Assembly (NCBI GenBank): GCA_052174535.1
Contig: JBQMRQ010000076.1
Location: 1-21,394, forward strand
Reading direction: 5' to 3'
Source: Arsenophonus sp052174535
GTDB taxonomy: Bacteria; Pseudomonadota; Gammaproteobacteria; Enterobacterales; Enterobacteriaceae
Length of the DNA stretch: 21,394 nucleotides
Part shown: in pieces, positions 1 to 9,373 of the stretch
Position numbering within the stretch: the stretch's first letter is position 1
Layout of the letters: each line of letters starts with the position of its first letter
Translations under genes and position numbers: made by a program
The notes under the pieces: model-generated
Told to the model about the DNA's origin: nothing
Databases searched by the model: none
What the model saw: the letters and a program-made list of their open reading frames with translations, nothing else

Positions 1-727
1 TGAAGGTATTTCACCGCGCCATAATCCAGAATTTACCATGATGGAACTGTATATGGCTTATGCTGATTATAAAGATCTTATTATGTTAACTGAAGAGTTA
101 TTTCGAACGGTAACACAAAAAGTATTAGGAACAACACAGGTAAAATATGGTGACCATTTATTTGAGTTCGGTCAGCCTTTTAAAAAAATGACAATGAAAA
201 AAGCAATACTTAAATATTATGCCAAAACAGATCTAACTGATTTAGATGATATGTCTAAAGCGACAACTATCGCAAAATCACTTAATATTGAAATAGAAAA
301 ATCTTGGGGATTAGGGCGTATACAGTGTGAAATTTTTGAGGCAGTAGCGGAAAGCCATTTAATTCAACCGACATTTATTACTGAATATCCAGCAGAAGTT
401 TCTCCTTTGGCTCGTCGTAATGATAATAATCCATTTATTACCGATCGTTTTGAATTCTTCATAGGTGGTTATGAAATTGCTAATGGTTTTTCTGAGCTTA
501 ATGATTCAGAAGATCAAGCAGAGCGTTTTGCTAAGCAGGCTTATAAAAAATATGATGGTGATAATGAAGCTATGTTTTATGATGAGGATTATATCACTGC
601 ATTGGAGCATGGATTACCGCCAACGGCTGGTTTAGGTATTGGTATTGATAGGATGATTATGTTATTAACCAATAGCCATATAATTCGTGATGTTATTTTG
701 TTTCCAGTATTACGGCCTGGAAAATAA
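1..727 (+). CDS. lysS: Lysyl-tRNA synthetase, class II, C-terminal part (5' end outside the window)
   Basis: This enzyme charges tRNA-Lys with lysine in the cytoplasm, using ATP. The window opens inside the gene: the reading frame is open from base 2, and the residues read from there (EGIS..HNPEFTMMELYMAY) are the end of class II motif 2. About 241 codons remain, roughly the C-terminal half of a protein of about 505 residues. Class II motif 3 (GLGIGIDRM) lies at about 629-655, and the frame closes with TAA at 725-727. The ATG at 38 is internal and is not the start. Similarity to enterobacterial LysS is high throughout (for example EKSWGLGRI, QPTFITEYPAEVSPLARR, EAMFYDEDYITALEHGLPP). No frameshift is seen. 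I see no convincing terminator after it; the next stretch is decayed DNA. E. coli has two paralogues (lysS, lysU), and the symbol follows the common one. Confidence 0.95.
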   Translation, partial: EGISPRHNPEFTMMELYMAYADYKDLIMLTEELFRTVTQKVLGTTQVKYGDHLFEFGQPFKKMTMKKAILKYYAKTDLTDLDDMSKATTIAKSLNIEIEKSWGLGRIQCEIFEAVAESHLIQPTFITEYPAEVSPLARRNDNNPFITDRFEFFIGGYEIANGFSELNDSEDQAERFAKQAYKKYDGDNEAMFYDEDYITALEHGLPPTAGLGIGIDRMIMLLTNSHIIRDVILFPVLRPGK

Positions 728-849
728 CCTAGTAAATTATATAAATACCTACCTTGAAGCCAAGCAGTATTTTTTATTTGATTTATTATTTATTGATAAG
801 GTAATATTTAATACCTTTCAATTTAGCTATTTAGTTTCATTAAACTTTC

Positions 850-1498
850 TGTCAAAAATCTAATACTTAACTTAAATTCAGATAATCTCCCGTCCTTGCG
901 ACTCCTGATGTTTATTGGTATTACGTAGAGAATATATACAACCATAGTATTCTTTTTGATAAAATTATTTTGGTTACTAATTTTTTTAATCGTTCTTATT
1001 TTGAACTGCTTTGTTTATATCGATTATAGTCTCAATAAGTTAATCCATTGTAATAATTGCTAGTATGCTTACTACAGCTATTAATTTGTTGTATCTCTTT
1101 AGCGAGAGATATTTAATAAACTGAAGATAATGTTAAAATCATGCTCAGTAGCATAGAAATTGGTGTGCTAAAATCGTATATAAAAACACATAATGCAACA
1201 AACTACTACGTTCAGGTTCTTGTTCCACGCCATTAATGCATGTAAATCAGTTATCATTATTGTAGTTATTATTAAAAACAAGATATAATGTTATTATAGT
1301 ATAACGAATATTTTATTTTTACGGATCTCATGTTCTTGTTATGGGATGAATATTTGAATTATAAAAAATAGTATAATCAATACCTGAAGCACCTAATTCT
1401 TCCATCACTTCACTTGAGTAAGGGAGCTCCAACAAGAATGCAGTAATAATTTATAAGCGTTATTATCGGTCTTAGTTTAGGAAGATAAATTTATTCAT
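850..1498 (-). pseudogene. queH: Broken queH (epoxyqueuosine reductase, DUF208 family)
   Basis: Reading the minus strand codon by codon from about 1498 gives a nearly full-length QueH. It carries out the last step of queuosine synthesis in tRNA, reducing epoxyqueuosine. Recognisable pieces in order are LLLHSCW (family: LLHSCCAPC), SSEVMEELGASGIDYTIFY, NIHPI, EIRKNKI, NGVEQEPERSS (family: KGMEWEPERG), CCIMCFYIRF (family: CTMCFDMRF), NIIFSLLNISR, NYYNGLTY, DYN and EYYGCIYSLRNTN. The frame is broken by several stops (near 1330, in RF*HT, SR*RD and Y*DY) and by at least one frameshift after the HSC motif. The N-terminal cysteine cluster is also damaged. A possible start is the ATG at 1498-1496. 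The span of about 650 bp is close to the length of a normal queH of about 210 codons, so little has been deleted. Family recognition is from memory of QueH sequences. Confidence 0.85.
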
Positions 1499-2900
1499 GG
1501 TTACAAATTTTTTAATTAAAAATAGGGTATTATTATCAGCAAGCAAAACATAGACAATAGTTTTTTATTTTTTTGGAACAAATTCATTTCCTTAAGAATA
1601 GCGAGAAGATTTATTACTGATTTTAATCAGTAAAAGCATTTACTATATTTAAATAGTTATGATTGCTCTGGGTTTTAAGCAATGCAGGCAGGCTAAGTCG
1701 ATAATGCTAAATATAACTGATTAAGGACACTTAATGAAAGTATGCTTGTCGATGAATTCATCACCTATAGAAAATAGATGATGATCTTCGTTTCCTTTTC
1801 TACTTGGATAAACATAAAGATAACTAGGCCGATAAATTTGACGAATCTGAAGAATATGATAATTTCTATATCTCTGCCAAGAGACCAAGAGAATAATTTA
1901 CCTAGATGTATATTTCTTTGCCAACTAAACTGATTTCACCATTGATCATGGCTGAAATGACTTTCCTAAAAATACGATAAAAGTATCAACTTATAGACCT
2001 GTCTACCTATTGATAGACTGGTTGTTTGTCACTTCTTTCTTGGAAGTCCACAGGCCTTTGCTATCCCTCTACTAAATGTTCATACCGTTGTTTTCTGCTA
2101 AAGCTGTAAGTTAAAATCCTGTAGTTCATATAATTTTAAAGCCATTGAAGAATGATTAGAGCATAGTAGTTTTATATTTATCCCAGTTGTAACTATTAAC
2201 AGATTACTTTTACTATCCTCATCTTCTTTGGCCTTTTTGAACAATAACTAGCCATAACTCAATATTCTGTTTCGTACCCGCCTACAGCTACGCTATGCTG
2301 TAGTAGTCACAGAAACAGGGTATCGAAATTGCCATCTTCTCTGCCTTTTATATTTATGCTTGATAACTCTCAATTAACATCCGCATGCTAATATCTCCGC
2401 TACCAGTATCCAGTGTCGGATTGGATATCATACATGCTGTATGACGTAAGTTGTTCTTCAAAAAAGAGTAGTCAGAGCAATCTAATGAGATCCTATCATC
2501 CGGCTTCTGTATTACAGTTATTAACTTGATAAATTCCAATATATTCCTGGTAATCTTTTGAAAATATCTGTGCTAGGAAAAAGTGACGGCGTTATTTGAA
2601 GATATAGTGCAAACATTACTGGAAAGTTCATTTCATAAAAATACAAAAAGAGTATGGTATAGCATGAAATACATTTAGCGCTACTCTATCTTAAACACCT
2701 TACGGTATCTGGATTAAAACTACAGAATTAGCTAGGGAGTTGCTTGTATATCATTATTATGATCACCGGTCTATGTAATAATTGCGCGTTTGGCAGTAAA
2801 TCCTCTCTCCATTTCTTCCCGTAGGAAGAAATAATCGCCTGCTATATATTAACATATTAGCCATATTCCAGCGAGTCATGTTAAGATAGTCTGTATTATG
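1499..2900. other. Decayed tract upstream of the queH relic; possible unidentified minus-strand pseudogene
   Basis: No intact gene is visible. The minus strand keeps one open stretch of 61 codons (2539-2354; contains KPDDRISLDCSDYSFL and GDISMRMLIESYQA). Further broken but protein-like stretches follow in shifting frames, such as LLIVTTGINIKLL near 2200-2160 and YRIFRKVISAMINGEISLVG near 1978-1919. Together they suggest one dead gene of about 1 kb transcribed toward queH. I do not recognise its family. A hairpin with arms CTACAGC/GCTGTAG lies at 2282-2303. Base composition is less extreme than in the 16-17.6 kb desert, consistent with younger decay. The plus strand also shows a polar open stretch near 1780-1890, so the strand assignment is not certain. 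Confidence 0.35.
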
Positions 2901-2965
2901 GTTTTATCAAATCGTCAACGAGGCATACCTATTATCGAAAGTGTATTATATAAGTTTTTAAAGAT

Positions 2966-3310
2966 GCAGCTCGTAAAAAACTGGAAAACCCGAAGTTTGC
3001 CCCATCCTAACAAAAGGATTTCTGCGCACAGATACGTGCAAATGTATTCTGTGTGGAAACAGATTATTTTATCGATGTTCAGTTTAGTAAAGAAGCAATA
3101 AAATTTATTGTCAATAAGAATTGACAAAATAAAATAATAATAGTTATTAAGATAAAGTTATAGTTAATTTTATTAAAAATAGTTCATTAGGTCAAATAAT
3201 ACAGACTCTAATAAAATTTTAACTTAAAATAGACTCAGTAAACCGATTTTACCTCCTTTTAAAAAAAGGAAGTTTTTGATCGCTCTTAAAGAGAGATTCA
3301 ATTTCCTAAT
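2966..3310 (+). repeat. Dispersed ~350-bp repeat, copy 1 (diverged)
   Basis: This segment aligns along its whole length, in the same orientation, with 11633-11999. Shared blocks in order include CTG..AAA.CC..., CCATCC, AAATGTrTTCTGT, ATmGATGTTC.G.TTAG.AA, a middle AT-rich block, AATAGACy.AGTAAAyCGATTTTA and CTCCTTTTA, then ATTTC.TAA. The left half reads as the end of a protein on the plus strand (NVFCVETDYFIDVQFSKEAI in this copy, NVFC..GYFIDVLLSKQA in copy 2) that I do not recognise. The right half is non-coding and contains two small hairpins, around 3253-3273 and 3282-3292. I infer a duplicated or mobile sequence, or two paralogous gene ends, that has drifted by substitutions. The open frame at 2898-3101 is in a different frame from the conserved protein reading and is probably not a gene. 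Confidence 0.7.
3251..3276 (+). terminator. Hairpin with T tail inside repeat copy 1
   Basis: CTCCTTTT can pair imperfectly with the AAAAGGAAG that follows a short A-rich loop, and a run of five T comes directly after. This fits a Rho-independent terminator for a plus-strand gene whose end is the relic reading FIDVQFSKEAI just upstream. The equivalent position in copy 2 (about 11933-11945) keeps CTCCTTTTAGGA but has lost most of the stem. Confidence 0.4.
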
Positions 3311-4298
3311 CATGACGACCGTCTGTAATGGCTATCTATCTACCATAGAAAACTATACAAATTAGTATTGGCGATGTTGAGATTAAAGTGTCTAAAATTA
3401 GGATTGAAGTGACAACGGAATATGTTTCAACAGTTCATTGCACAACCTTATCTGAAGTGTGCGAAAGCAGCAAAAAATTAGTACTTCATGTTATAGTACA
3501 GTTGCATGATTTAAACGATATGCATTATGTTTATTTCTTGTCCGATGGGCACATACCGTCTTGTAAGGAAAACTGATTATCTTTATCTACTGCTTAATTT
3601 ATCGATATCACTGCATGAATATAAAGAACTCGTTACAGTCGAAAATGGTTATCGATAACCATAAGCAAACTGAGTCTAAGATGTTAATAATATGAAAGCG
3701 CATTATTTTAACTATATTTTCATGGATTAGCACAGAGACGATGATATCCCCCTTAGTTTTGGAATGGAATAGCAAGATATTTTAGGATACGTAACACCCA
3801 ATTTCTATTTGTATATAAACAGATCATGTGCTGTCTTCACTCCCCAAAGGCGCATAACTAAAAGTAAGGGTTAGCTGCTAAAGCTTTGGCTAGCAGAGAA
3901 CTATGATGCTAATATTATAAAGCCCTTAATATTTTATTGGCAAAAAGGGGTTCAGTGAATATCATCTAGCGATAAAAATCTCCAAAAAGAGTGAGAAGAG
4001 CTGATGACATTCTATTCCTTCCCATCAGCGACACTGAGACATCCAATAAGAGTAAAGAATCTGATTGAATCTGGTTTTGTAATAGTAAGCCTATGAATCT
4101 GATGCGCAAAGCACTGTGGTTAGAAAAATAACAATTTCAATACTATTTAAGCTACTTCTGTTTGTTCAGAAAAGATGAAACTGACTAAGGAGATTTTGAG
4201 CTCGCGTACCCTGTGGCGTAAAAAATAACATCCAATTTAAGGGATGAAGAACAGATTTATAAAGTATCAAATCATAAACTAATTCTTATATACAAGAT
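3311..4298. other. Decayed tract upstream of pfkA; no gene recognised
   Basis: There is no intact gene. A 62-codon open frame with a GTG start lies at 3388-3576 (plus). It has no convincing ribosome binding site and no family that I recognise, so I do not call it. A perfect 18-bp palindrome, ATGGTTATCGATAACCAT, lies at 3645-3662. Protein-like plus-strand fragments occur near 3945-4000 (KGFSEYHLAIKISKKSEKS) and in another frame near 4000-4085, suggesting one or more dead genes. In E. coli the gene upstream of pfkA is fieF, but I could not match these fragments to FieF. Confidence 0.4.
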
Positions 4299-4329
4299 TT
4301 GCTAATAACTCAAATTTTTATCGTATAAT
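4299..4329 (+). promoter_or_regulatory. Candidate sigma-70 promoter of pfkA
   Basis: A perfect -10 box, TATAAT, lies at 4324-4329, about 100 bases before the pfkA start. The best -35 candidate is TTGCTA at 4299-4304. The spacer is 19 bp, longer than the optimum of 17, so the -35 assignment is weak. The -10 sits in AT-rich DNA where chance matches are common. Confidence 0.4.
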
Positions 4330-4427
4330 ATAGTAATTTGAATCAATTTAGATCGTTATCGTTACAAGTAAGATAAATAAAATGATGGTTTTTATGCTTC
4401 TAACAAAATATAAAATTAGAGGTCAGG

Positions 4428-5405
4428 ATGAATAAAAAGGGAATAAAAAGAGTTGGTGTTTTAAGCAGTGGTGGTGATGCGCCAGGAATGAATGCTACTA
4501 TCCGTAGTGTTGTGCGAATGGGGATTTCTGAAGATTTAGAAGTTTATGGTATTTATGACGGCTATATGGGGCTTTATGAAAACCGAATAAAAAAACTTAA
4601 CCGTTTTAGTGTTTCTGATATTATTAATCGCGGCGGTACTTTTTTAGGCTCTGCTCGTTTTCCTAAATTTCGTGATAGTGAGAAAGTAAGAGATCAAGCT
4701 ATTGATAATATGAGAAAACATAATATTGATGCCTTGATTGTTATTGGTGGAGATGGCTCTTATCGTGGCGCAAAGAAGATCAGTGAAGCTGGTTTTCCAT
4801 GTATAGGCGTTCCTGGAACAATTGATAATGATGTTGCCGGTACTGATTATACGATTGGTTATTTTACCGCTTTAGATACCATTGTTGAAGCAATTGATCG
4901 TTTACGTGATACCTCAACTTCCCATAAACGTATTTCGATAGTTGAAATAATGGGGCGCCACTGTGGTGATTTGACTTTATCCGCAGCTATTGCTGGAGGT
5001 TGCGAGTTTGTAGTATTACCAGAAATACCTTTTGATAAGAAAGAGTTACTGAAAGAAATTAAGTCTGACTTAGCAAGAGGTAAACGTCATGCGATCGTTG
5101 CTATTACTGAACATATTTATGATGTTAATGAGTTGGCGAAATATATTGAAAAAGAAACAAGACATGAAACACGAGCAACTGTTTTGGGCCATATTCAACG
5201 AGGTGGTAGTCCAGTAGCCAGTGATCGTGTTCTAGCGTCCCGTATGGGTGCTTACTCTATTCAATTACTTTTACAGGGGTATGGTGGCCGCTGTGTTGGC
5301 ATTCAAAATGATAAACTAGTTCATCATGATATTATTAATGCAGTTGAAAGTATGCAACATAAGTTTAAGCAGGATTGGTTAGATACGGCAAAGAAACTTT
5401 ATTAA
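4428..5405 (+). CDS. pfkA: ATP-dependent 6-phosphofructokinase I
   Basis: The enzyme phosphorylates fructose 6-phosphate to fructose 1,6-bisphosphate with ATP, the committed step of glycolysis, as a cytoplasmic tetramer. The 325 residues match bacterial PfkA from end to end: GGDAPGMN (about 15-22) and GGDGS (107-111) of the ATP site, the catalytic loop PGTIDNDVAGTDYT (129-142, catalytic Asp in TID), MGRHCGD (175-181), the EKETRHETRATVLGHIQRGG region, and the C-terminal WLDTAKKLY. It is about five residues longer than E. coli PfkA, because the N-terminus reads MNKKGIKRVGVL and there is one extra residue near 85. There is no other in-frame ATG, and AGAGG at 4418-4422 is the ribosome binding site. 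The gene stands alone between two decayed tracts. Its E. coli neighbours (fieF upstream, sbp downstream) are not recognisable. There is no sign of damage. Confidence 0.98.
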   Translation: MNKKGIKRVGVLSSGGDAPGMNATIRSVVRMGISEDLEVYGIYDGYMGLYENRIKKLNRFSVSDIINRGGTFLGSARFPKFRDSEKVRDQAIDNMRKHNIDALIVIGGDGSYRGAKKISEAGFPCIGVPGTIDNDVAGTDYTIGYFTALDTIVEAIDRLRDTSTSHKRISIVEIMGRHCGDLTLSAAIAGGCEFVVLPEIPFDKKELLKEIKSDLARGKRHAIVAITEHIYDVNELAKYIEKETRHETRATVLGHIQRGGSPVASDRVLASRMGAYSIQLLLQGYGGRCVGIQNDKLVHHDIINAVESMQHKFKQDWLDTAKKLY

Positions 5406-5447
5406 CTATATTGATTGGATTATAATCAATAAAGTTGCGATAGAGAG

Positions 5448-5473
5448 AGCTTCATAAATTTATGAAGCTTTTA
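5448..5473 (+). terminator. Hairpin after pfkA, probable Rho-independent terminator
   Basis: A perfect inverted repeat lies 43 bases after the pfkA stop. Arms AGCTTCATAAA and TTTATGAAGCT touch, giving an effective loop of about 4 bases, and TTTT follows. The T tail is short and then interrupted by ATGG, so termination may be modest. Confidence 0.6.
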
Positions 5474-5921
5474 TGGTATTATTTTATCCTTGTTATATTT
5501 GGCTCAGCCAATTGCGTTATTAATTAATTTTTTAGTTAGTTATTTGAGTCAAAGACTTAATTTATTTCTATGCTAAATAGCATCATATAACTCTATAATC
5601 TATTTATGTTAAATAACACAATTTAGTTCTATATAAATTGTAACTAAATGATTCAGATAGATCTGATAAGCATCGTGTTTATTTAAGATTAAATTGTTGT
5701 TATTTCTGTAATTGTGGGCATAGCATAGAATGCAATTCTTTCTATTAACATGAGTAACATTTCCGTAATAGTTTGGTATATCCTTTATGGATCACAGCCT
5801 TCGATCTTACTACCAGATAAGTAACTACTTATTTAGTTCACGCTTTTTGCCGGCATTATGGTACCAATAATCTAACTTAACTATGGCATATTCTGCAAGT
5901 TTATAATATGTAGTTAATTTA

Positions 5922-5955
5922 CTCTACTGAAAATAGATAGTAGAGGTGCTTTTTT
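5922..5955 (+). terminator. Possible terminator hairpin in the gene desert
   Basis: Arms CTCTACT and AGTAGAG are separated by 10 bases, followed by GTGC and a run of six T. The T run starts four bases after the stem, so the fit to a terminator is imperfect. No live gene precedes it. If real, it marks the 3' end of a dead plus-strand gene. Confidence 0.3.
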
Positions 5956-6169
5956 ATTTATCATAAGATCGAGTGTGGTAATCACATATAATAGCTTGAG
6001 CTGAATTAGATTCATCATTAAATTATGGATATATATATAAAGTAACTTTAGATAATAACTTGCTGTATTAGTTTTTAATGATTGTTATAATTTTTAATAA
6101 GTAATTGATTTCAATATTATCTATGCAAACATCTTTTGATCATCTTGATATTCGAGATTTCTCTCGATA

Positions 6170-6264
6170 GTACCCGATAATAAAGCTCGTTTATTTAAGG
6201 AAAAACGATAATGCAGTATTTTACTTTATAAAATATAAGCTTGCGAGCTATCGTTATTGGGTAC
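6170..6264. repeat. 95-bp element bounded by imperfect inverted repeats (MITE-like)
   Basis: GTACCCGATAATAAAGCTCG (6170-6189) is an imperfect inverse of the 21 bases at 6244-6264, which begin CGAGCTATCGTTAT and end GGGTAC. About 17 of 20-21 positions pair. The two arms enclose 54 bases. The outer six bases (GTACCC / GGGTAC) and the inner six (AGCTCG / CGAGCT) pair perfectly. It could be a non-autonomous insertion, a long RNA hairpin or a dead operator region. No target-site duplication is obvious. Confidence 0.45.
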
Positions 6265-6873
6265 AACAGTATGACTATCTTTAATATCCTAAAACCATAA
6301 GTAGATTTTAATTGTAATCATTTATTAATAAATGATTAACCCAATAAGCAGTTTGGTTTACTAATCTTTTTCTTACTAAGTTTTTTTATTATACATAAGT
6401 TTTCTGCTTATATGATATAGAAGTCTATTTTACGCCAGATTTTTGTTAGTTTAGTACGAGTTCAGACTTCACCTTTATATTTCAGAATTTTTATATATTA
6501 AAGACGACTAAACGTATATCTTATCTACCCAATAATTTAAATATTTAAATTTTTTTTAATTCTACTTAAAGATGAAGTTTTACCATATTTAGCTTCTTTA
6601 CTTCCTGGTAGACTAGTATGCTTACCGAGATGATCATAAAGGAAAAGCATTAGCACGGATGATCCAAGTCAGGATGAAGATAAATTTGATTAGTTAACTA
6701 AAAAACATAAAAAAAACGATATGATGGGGTAAGGTTAAATAAAACTTCACGCTCGACCTACCGGATTCAGTTTCACTAACTAAATAAAATTCATAATGTT
6801 TTAAATGCTTAATCCGACATGGGATTGAATTTGAAACTAGCAAAAAATTGCACTAACAAGATCTTAAAATTCT

Positions 6874-6932
6874 AAGTACTGATAGTGGTGAGGGGTCCCA
6901 CACCTTAACAATCATCAGTAATATCAATACTT
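6874..6932. repeat. 59-base stem-loop with a GC-rich core
   Basis: Outer arms AAGTACTGAT (6874-6883) and ATCAATACTT (6923-6932) pair at 9 of 10 positions. Inside lies a second hairpin, GGTGAGGG / CCCACACC around a GT turn (6887-6904), with one mismatch. The GC-rich core stands out sharply from the AT-rich surroundings. The stretch 6881-6899 resembles the GATGGTAGTGTGGGGTC part of gammaproteobacterial 5S rRNA, but the bases beyond it do not match. Confidence 0.35.
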
Positions 6933-8400
6933 AGAGCAATTAAATCTTTTGTTTCCATGCGTTTCAAATATTTGAAATTATTTAAATATGTTTATTTCCG
7001 GTTATAATTTTAATTCAATTAAATTTGAAATATAAACCTTTATTAAACAGAAAAAATCAATTAAATTAATTCTATTTATCGTTTTCTATAAAATAGATCG
7101 AAATAGCAAACTGTTTTAGAAAATGAATATTAATCTGAAGTAAATATATTTTTTATAAAACAGTATAGCCACAGAATAGAGAAGGAAATAAGAAAATATT
7201 CTGAGATAGAATAACAGTAGCATATTTTAAGTATTATATTATAATGCTCAAGTATTTTGTAGATGATTGTTAGAGGTGCTTTGTTAGTAAAGGAATTATT
7301 AGTAAATACTGCGTATGATGATCAAGCTCCGTTTTACTCTGATGCTTCGTAAATCTACTTTTCATCCTTAAATTATACATTACTTACTTATCAAGAGTTG
7401 AAACAGATCAAGATCCTATTCTAACCGGTTCAAGGTATTCTGAGCAGATGGGAGGGCAGCTTAAATGCTATTAAAGAATTGTTTTTCTGAAATCATAGTT
7501 CTTTTCCGCATTAGCTTCGTATCTTCACTATCGCAAATCTATTTTATTAAATTGTCCTTCTTGTTTAACGGTTTACACACAGTGCACTAACGGGAAGGGA
7601 TAAAATACAAGCTGTTCTTCTCGATTTTTATTCATCCTCTTTAATCGCTCAAGAGCAGGACTTAACTATATCTCTCAGGTTTGATTGACATTATTGCATG
7701 GACCTAATAAGACAGAGTTGTGATTAAAGATGGTTATCAAGAGTCAGAAGCGCACTGGATTGAATTTCTTATAAATTGCCTTGAATGATTACTGAAAACC
7801 TTGTATAAAAGCATCAAAGGCTTTATTATGGACAATAAAAATCTATCAAGTAGTAATTTAATAGATAATCCTTTTGTGACTACTTTTCTTAAATGATACT
7901 TCTTTTCATTATTGACCTTTAAAACGCAGATTTCGCATGACGATATTAAGGAAATAGAATTGATATAGAATTGTCATATTGGTTTAGAGTATTACTATCT
8001 GAATATCTTAATTTCAATAATGTTAACTTAATGCGTAGTTTAGCGAATAATCCCATTAAGATTTTGTTGATTGTAATTGTGATATTGTTATGTAATAGTG
8101 TAACAAAGAACTTTTATATCTTTTTCTAAAGAGCAGTAAATAAAAAGCAGCGTAATATAATTGGTAACGGTAATAATTAATAAAGTCAAATTTAGCTTAA
8201 AACAAGTTAGGTGATAAATCACTAGATTAATTGCTTAAAGTGCTAAGATTTAAGTTTTTTTATAACAAAAATTATTTAATATTACAGATTTATATTCTTT
8301 AAAAACAAATAAAACCGCTTAATCTTATAATATCTTAAGAGAAGATGTTAATATTTAAGAAACTATTCTAATATAGCAGTTATTATGATTAATGTTTTGC

Positions 8401-9273
8401 TTTTATAAAAAAAGCATCAAAGCAATGATGCTAACAACAAATAATGCATAGGTAGTCAATAATAAGAATCCTTCTGTTATCATAGTAATTAGTAAAGAAT
8501 AAAAAAATATCAAACACTTCCCAGTAAAAAATTACTTTTATTATTGATGGGATTCAAATCTTATGGGATAATACTATTTGCTATCTATATCAAACATGCT
8601 ATCACTTAATGGTGATAACCAATAAGGGAAGAGACTAATATTAAGAGTAAGATCCGTTTGAGCGAAGCGTATTAACGGCAGCTATAAAAGATGGGAATAG
8701 GAAATACTATCCCTATTACTTTTATACTTAATATCACCACTGCTAAAGTTGAAAGCATTATATTAATTGGTAATAAAATTAATAAATCGACTAATAGGAT
8801 AAATCAATTTACTTTTCGACATTACTGATTTATTTAATAATCCAGTACTTAATTTTATGTTAATTAGTACCTGATAAAGGTACTACTGCTATCTTATCGG
8901 AATAGTAGAGAAAATTAATAAAAATAGACGTGCGATGATTACTATGCTAGCAGTGTTTTGATAGATAATATTATGGTTAGTAGTCATTATAATAATGTTG
9001 CTAACAAAGTAATTATGAGTAAAAGCAGTAAACTTTATTTATATTTTTGATACCGCTACGATTTATAGCGCTACCATAGAATATAGTAAGGTACAAATTA
9101 GCCGATAAAAAAGTTTCTTTATATTTATTGTTCAATTATTTAATGGTAACGATAATCCAATTAAGCAATAAAGTGATTGAACATGAGATATTTAATAGAA
9201 AATGTGTGATAGATGTAAATCTCTATCTGGGATAAGTTAGAGTGATTATTCAGATATAATAAAATAGGAATCA
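8401..9273 (-). pseudogene. Relic of an unidentified membrane protein gene
   Basis: The minus strand between about 9273 and 8401 reads, in shifting frames, as hydrophobic stretches separated by stops: MIPILLYL at the presumed start (ATG preceded by TTTGAGG), IARLFLLIFSTIPI near 8938-8890, RILLLILVSSLIGYH near 8660-8610, and GFLLLTTYALFVVSIIALML at 8482-8405. The last ends in a stop inside a terminator hairpin, which supports the strand and the 3' end. The length of about 290 codons and repeated hydrophobic segments suggest an integral membrane transporter. I cannot name the family. AT-rich DNA also produces Phe/Leu/Ile-rich readings by chance, so this is an inference. Confidence 0.4.
8407..8432 (-). 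terminator. Rho-independent terminator, minus strand
   Basis: On the minus strand a stem of AGCATCA and TGATGCT with a 6-base loop is followed directly by seven T (the A run at 8407-8413 on the plus strand). It overlaps the last codons of the membrane-protein relic. It is a well-formed terminator left behind after its gene died. Confidence 0.6.
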
Positions 9274-9287
9274 TGCCTCAAATTGAC

Positions 9288-9305
9288 CGATGATTAAAAT
9301 CATCG
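9288..9305. promoter_or_regulatory. Perfect palindrome, possible operator
   Basis: CGATGATTAAAATCATCG has 8-base arms around AA. The core TGAT-N4-ATCA has the spacing of FNR/CRP-family half-sites, although FNR prefers TTGAT-N4-ATCAA. It lies between the start of the minus-strand membrane-protein relic (about 9273) and a plus-strand reading frame start (9374), where a shared operator would be expected. Confidence 0.35.
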
Positions 9306-9373
9306 ATCCCTATCTATGTTAGAATTAAAAACCAAATATTGCTACTTATTATAGTATAAAGAGGAGGTTTTTA

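Larger units (their letters stand above)
5474..8400. other. Gene desert after pfkA
   Basis: No open frame longer than 60 codons and no RNA gene is recognised in about 2.9 kb. Structures worth noting are listed separately (5922-5955, 6170-6264, 6874-6932). Protein-like broken fragments occur on the plus strand near 7260-7345 (GALLVKELLVNTAYDDQAPF), 7400-7440 (VETDQDPILTGSRYSEQMGG) and 7725-7790 (KDGYQESEAHWIEFL), and on the minus strand near 5905-5825 (KLAEYAIVKLDYWYHNAGKK). None could be assigned to a family with confidence. They imply that this tract once held several ordinary genes. Confidence 0.45.

Noticed and set aside
2898..3101. 67-codon plus-strand open frame
   Set aside because: The reading conserved between the two repeat copies is in a different frame, so this frame is accidental.
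3388..3576. 62-codon open frame with GTG start
   Set aside because: No convincing ribosome binding site or recognised family; it lies in decayed DNA.
6440..6520. Bits resembling 23S rRNA (AGTACGAG, AAGACGAC)
   Set aside because: Spacing is wrong for 23S and the flanks do not match.
5941..7282. 12-base direct repeat TAGAGGTGCTTT at 5941 and 7271
   Set aside because: A 12-mer match is expected by chance in a window of this size and composition.
7390..7420. LTYQELK reading, similar to the LTYREL motif of adenylation enzymes
   Set aside because: One short motif with no other adenylation-domain motif nearby; likely chance.
7725..7800. KDGYQESEAHWIEFL reading, vaguely like a mutator transposase segment
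   Set aside because: The sequence that follows does not continue like a transposase.
8545..8575. tRNA T-arm-like string GGGATTCAAATC
   Set aside because: No acceptor stem, anticodon arm or D-arm can be built around it.
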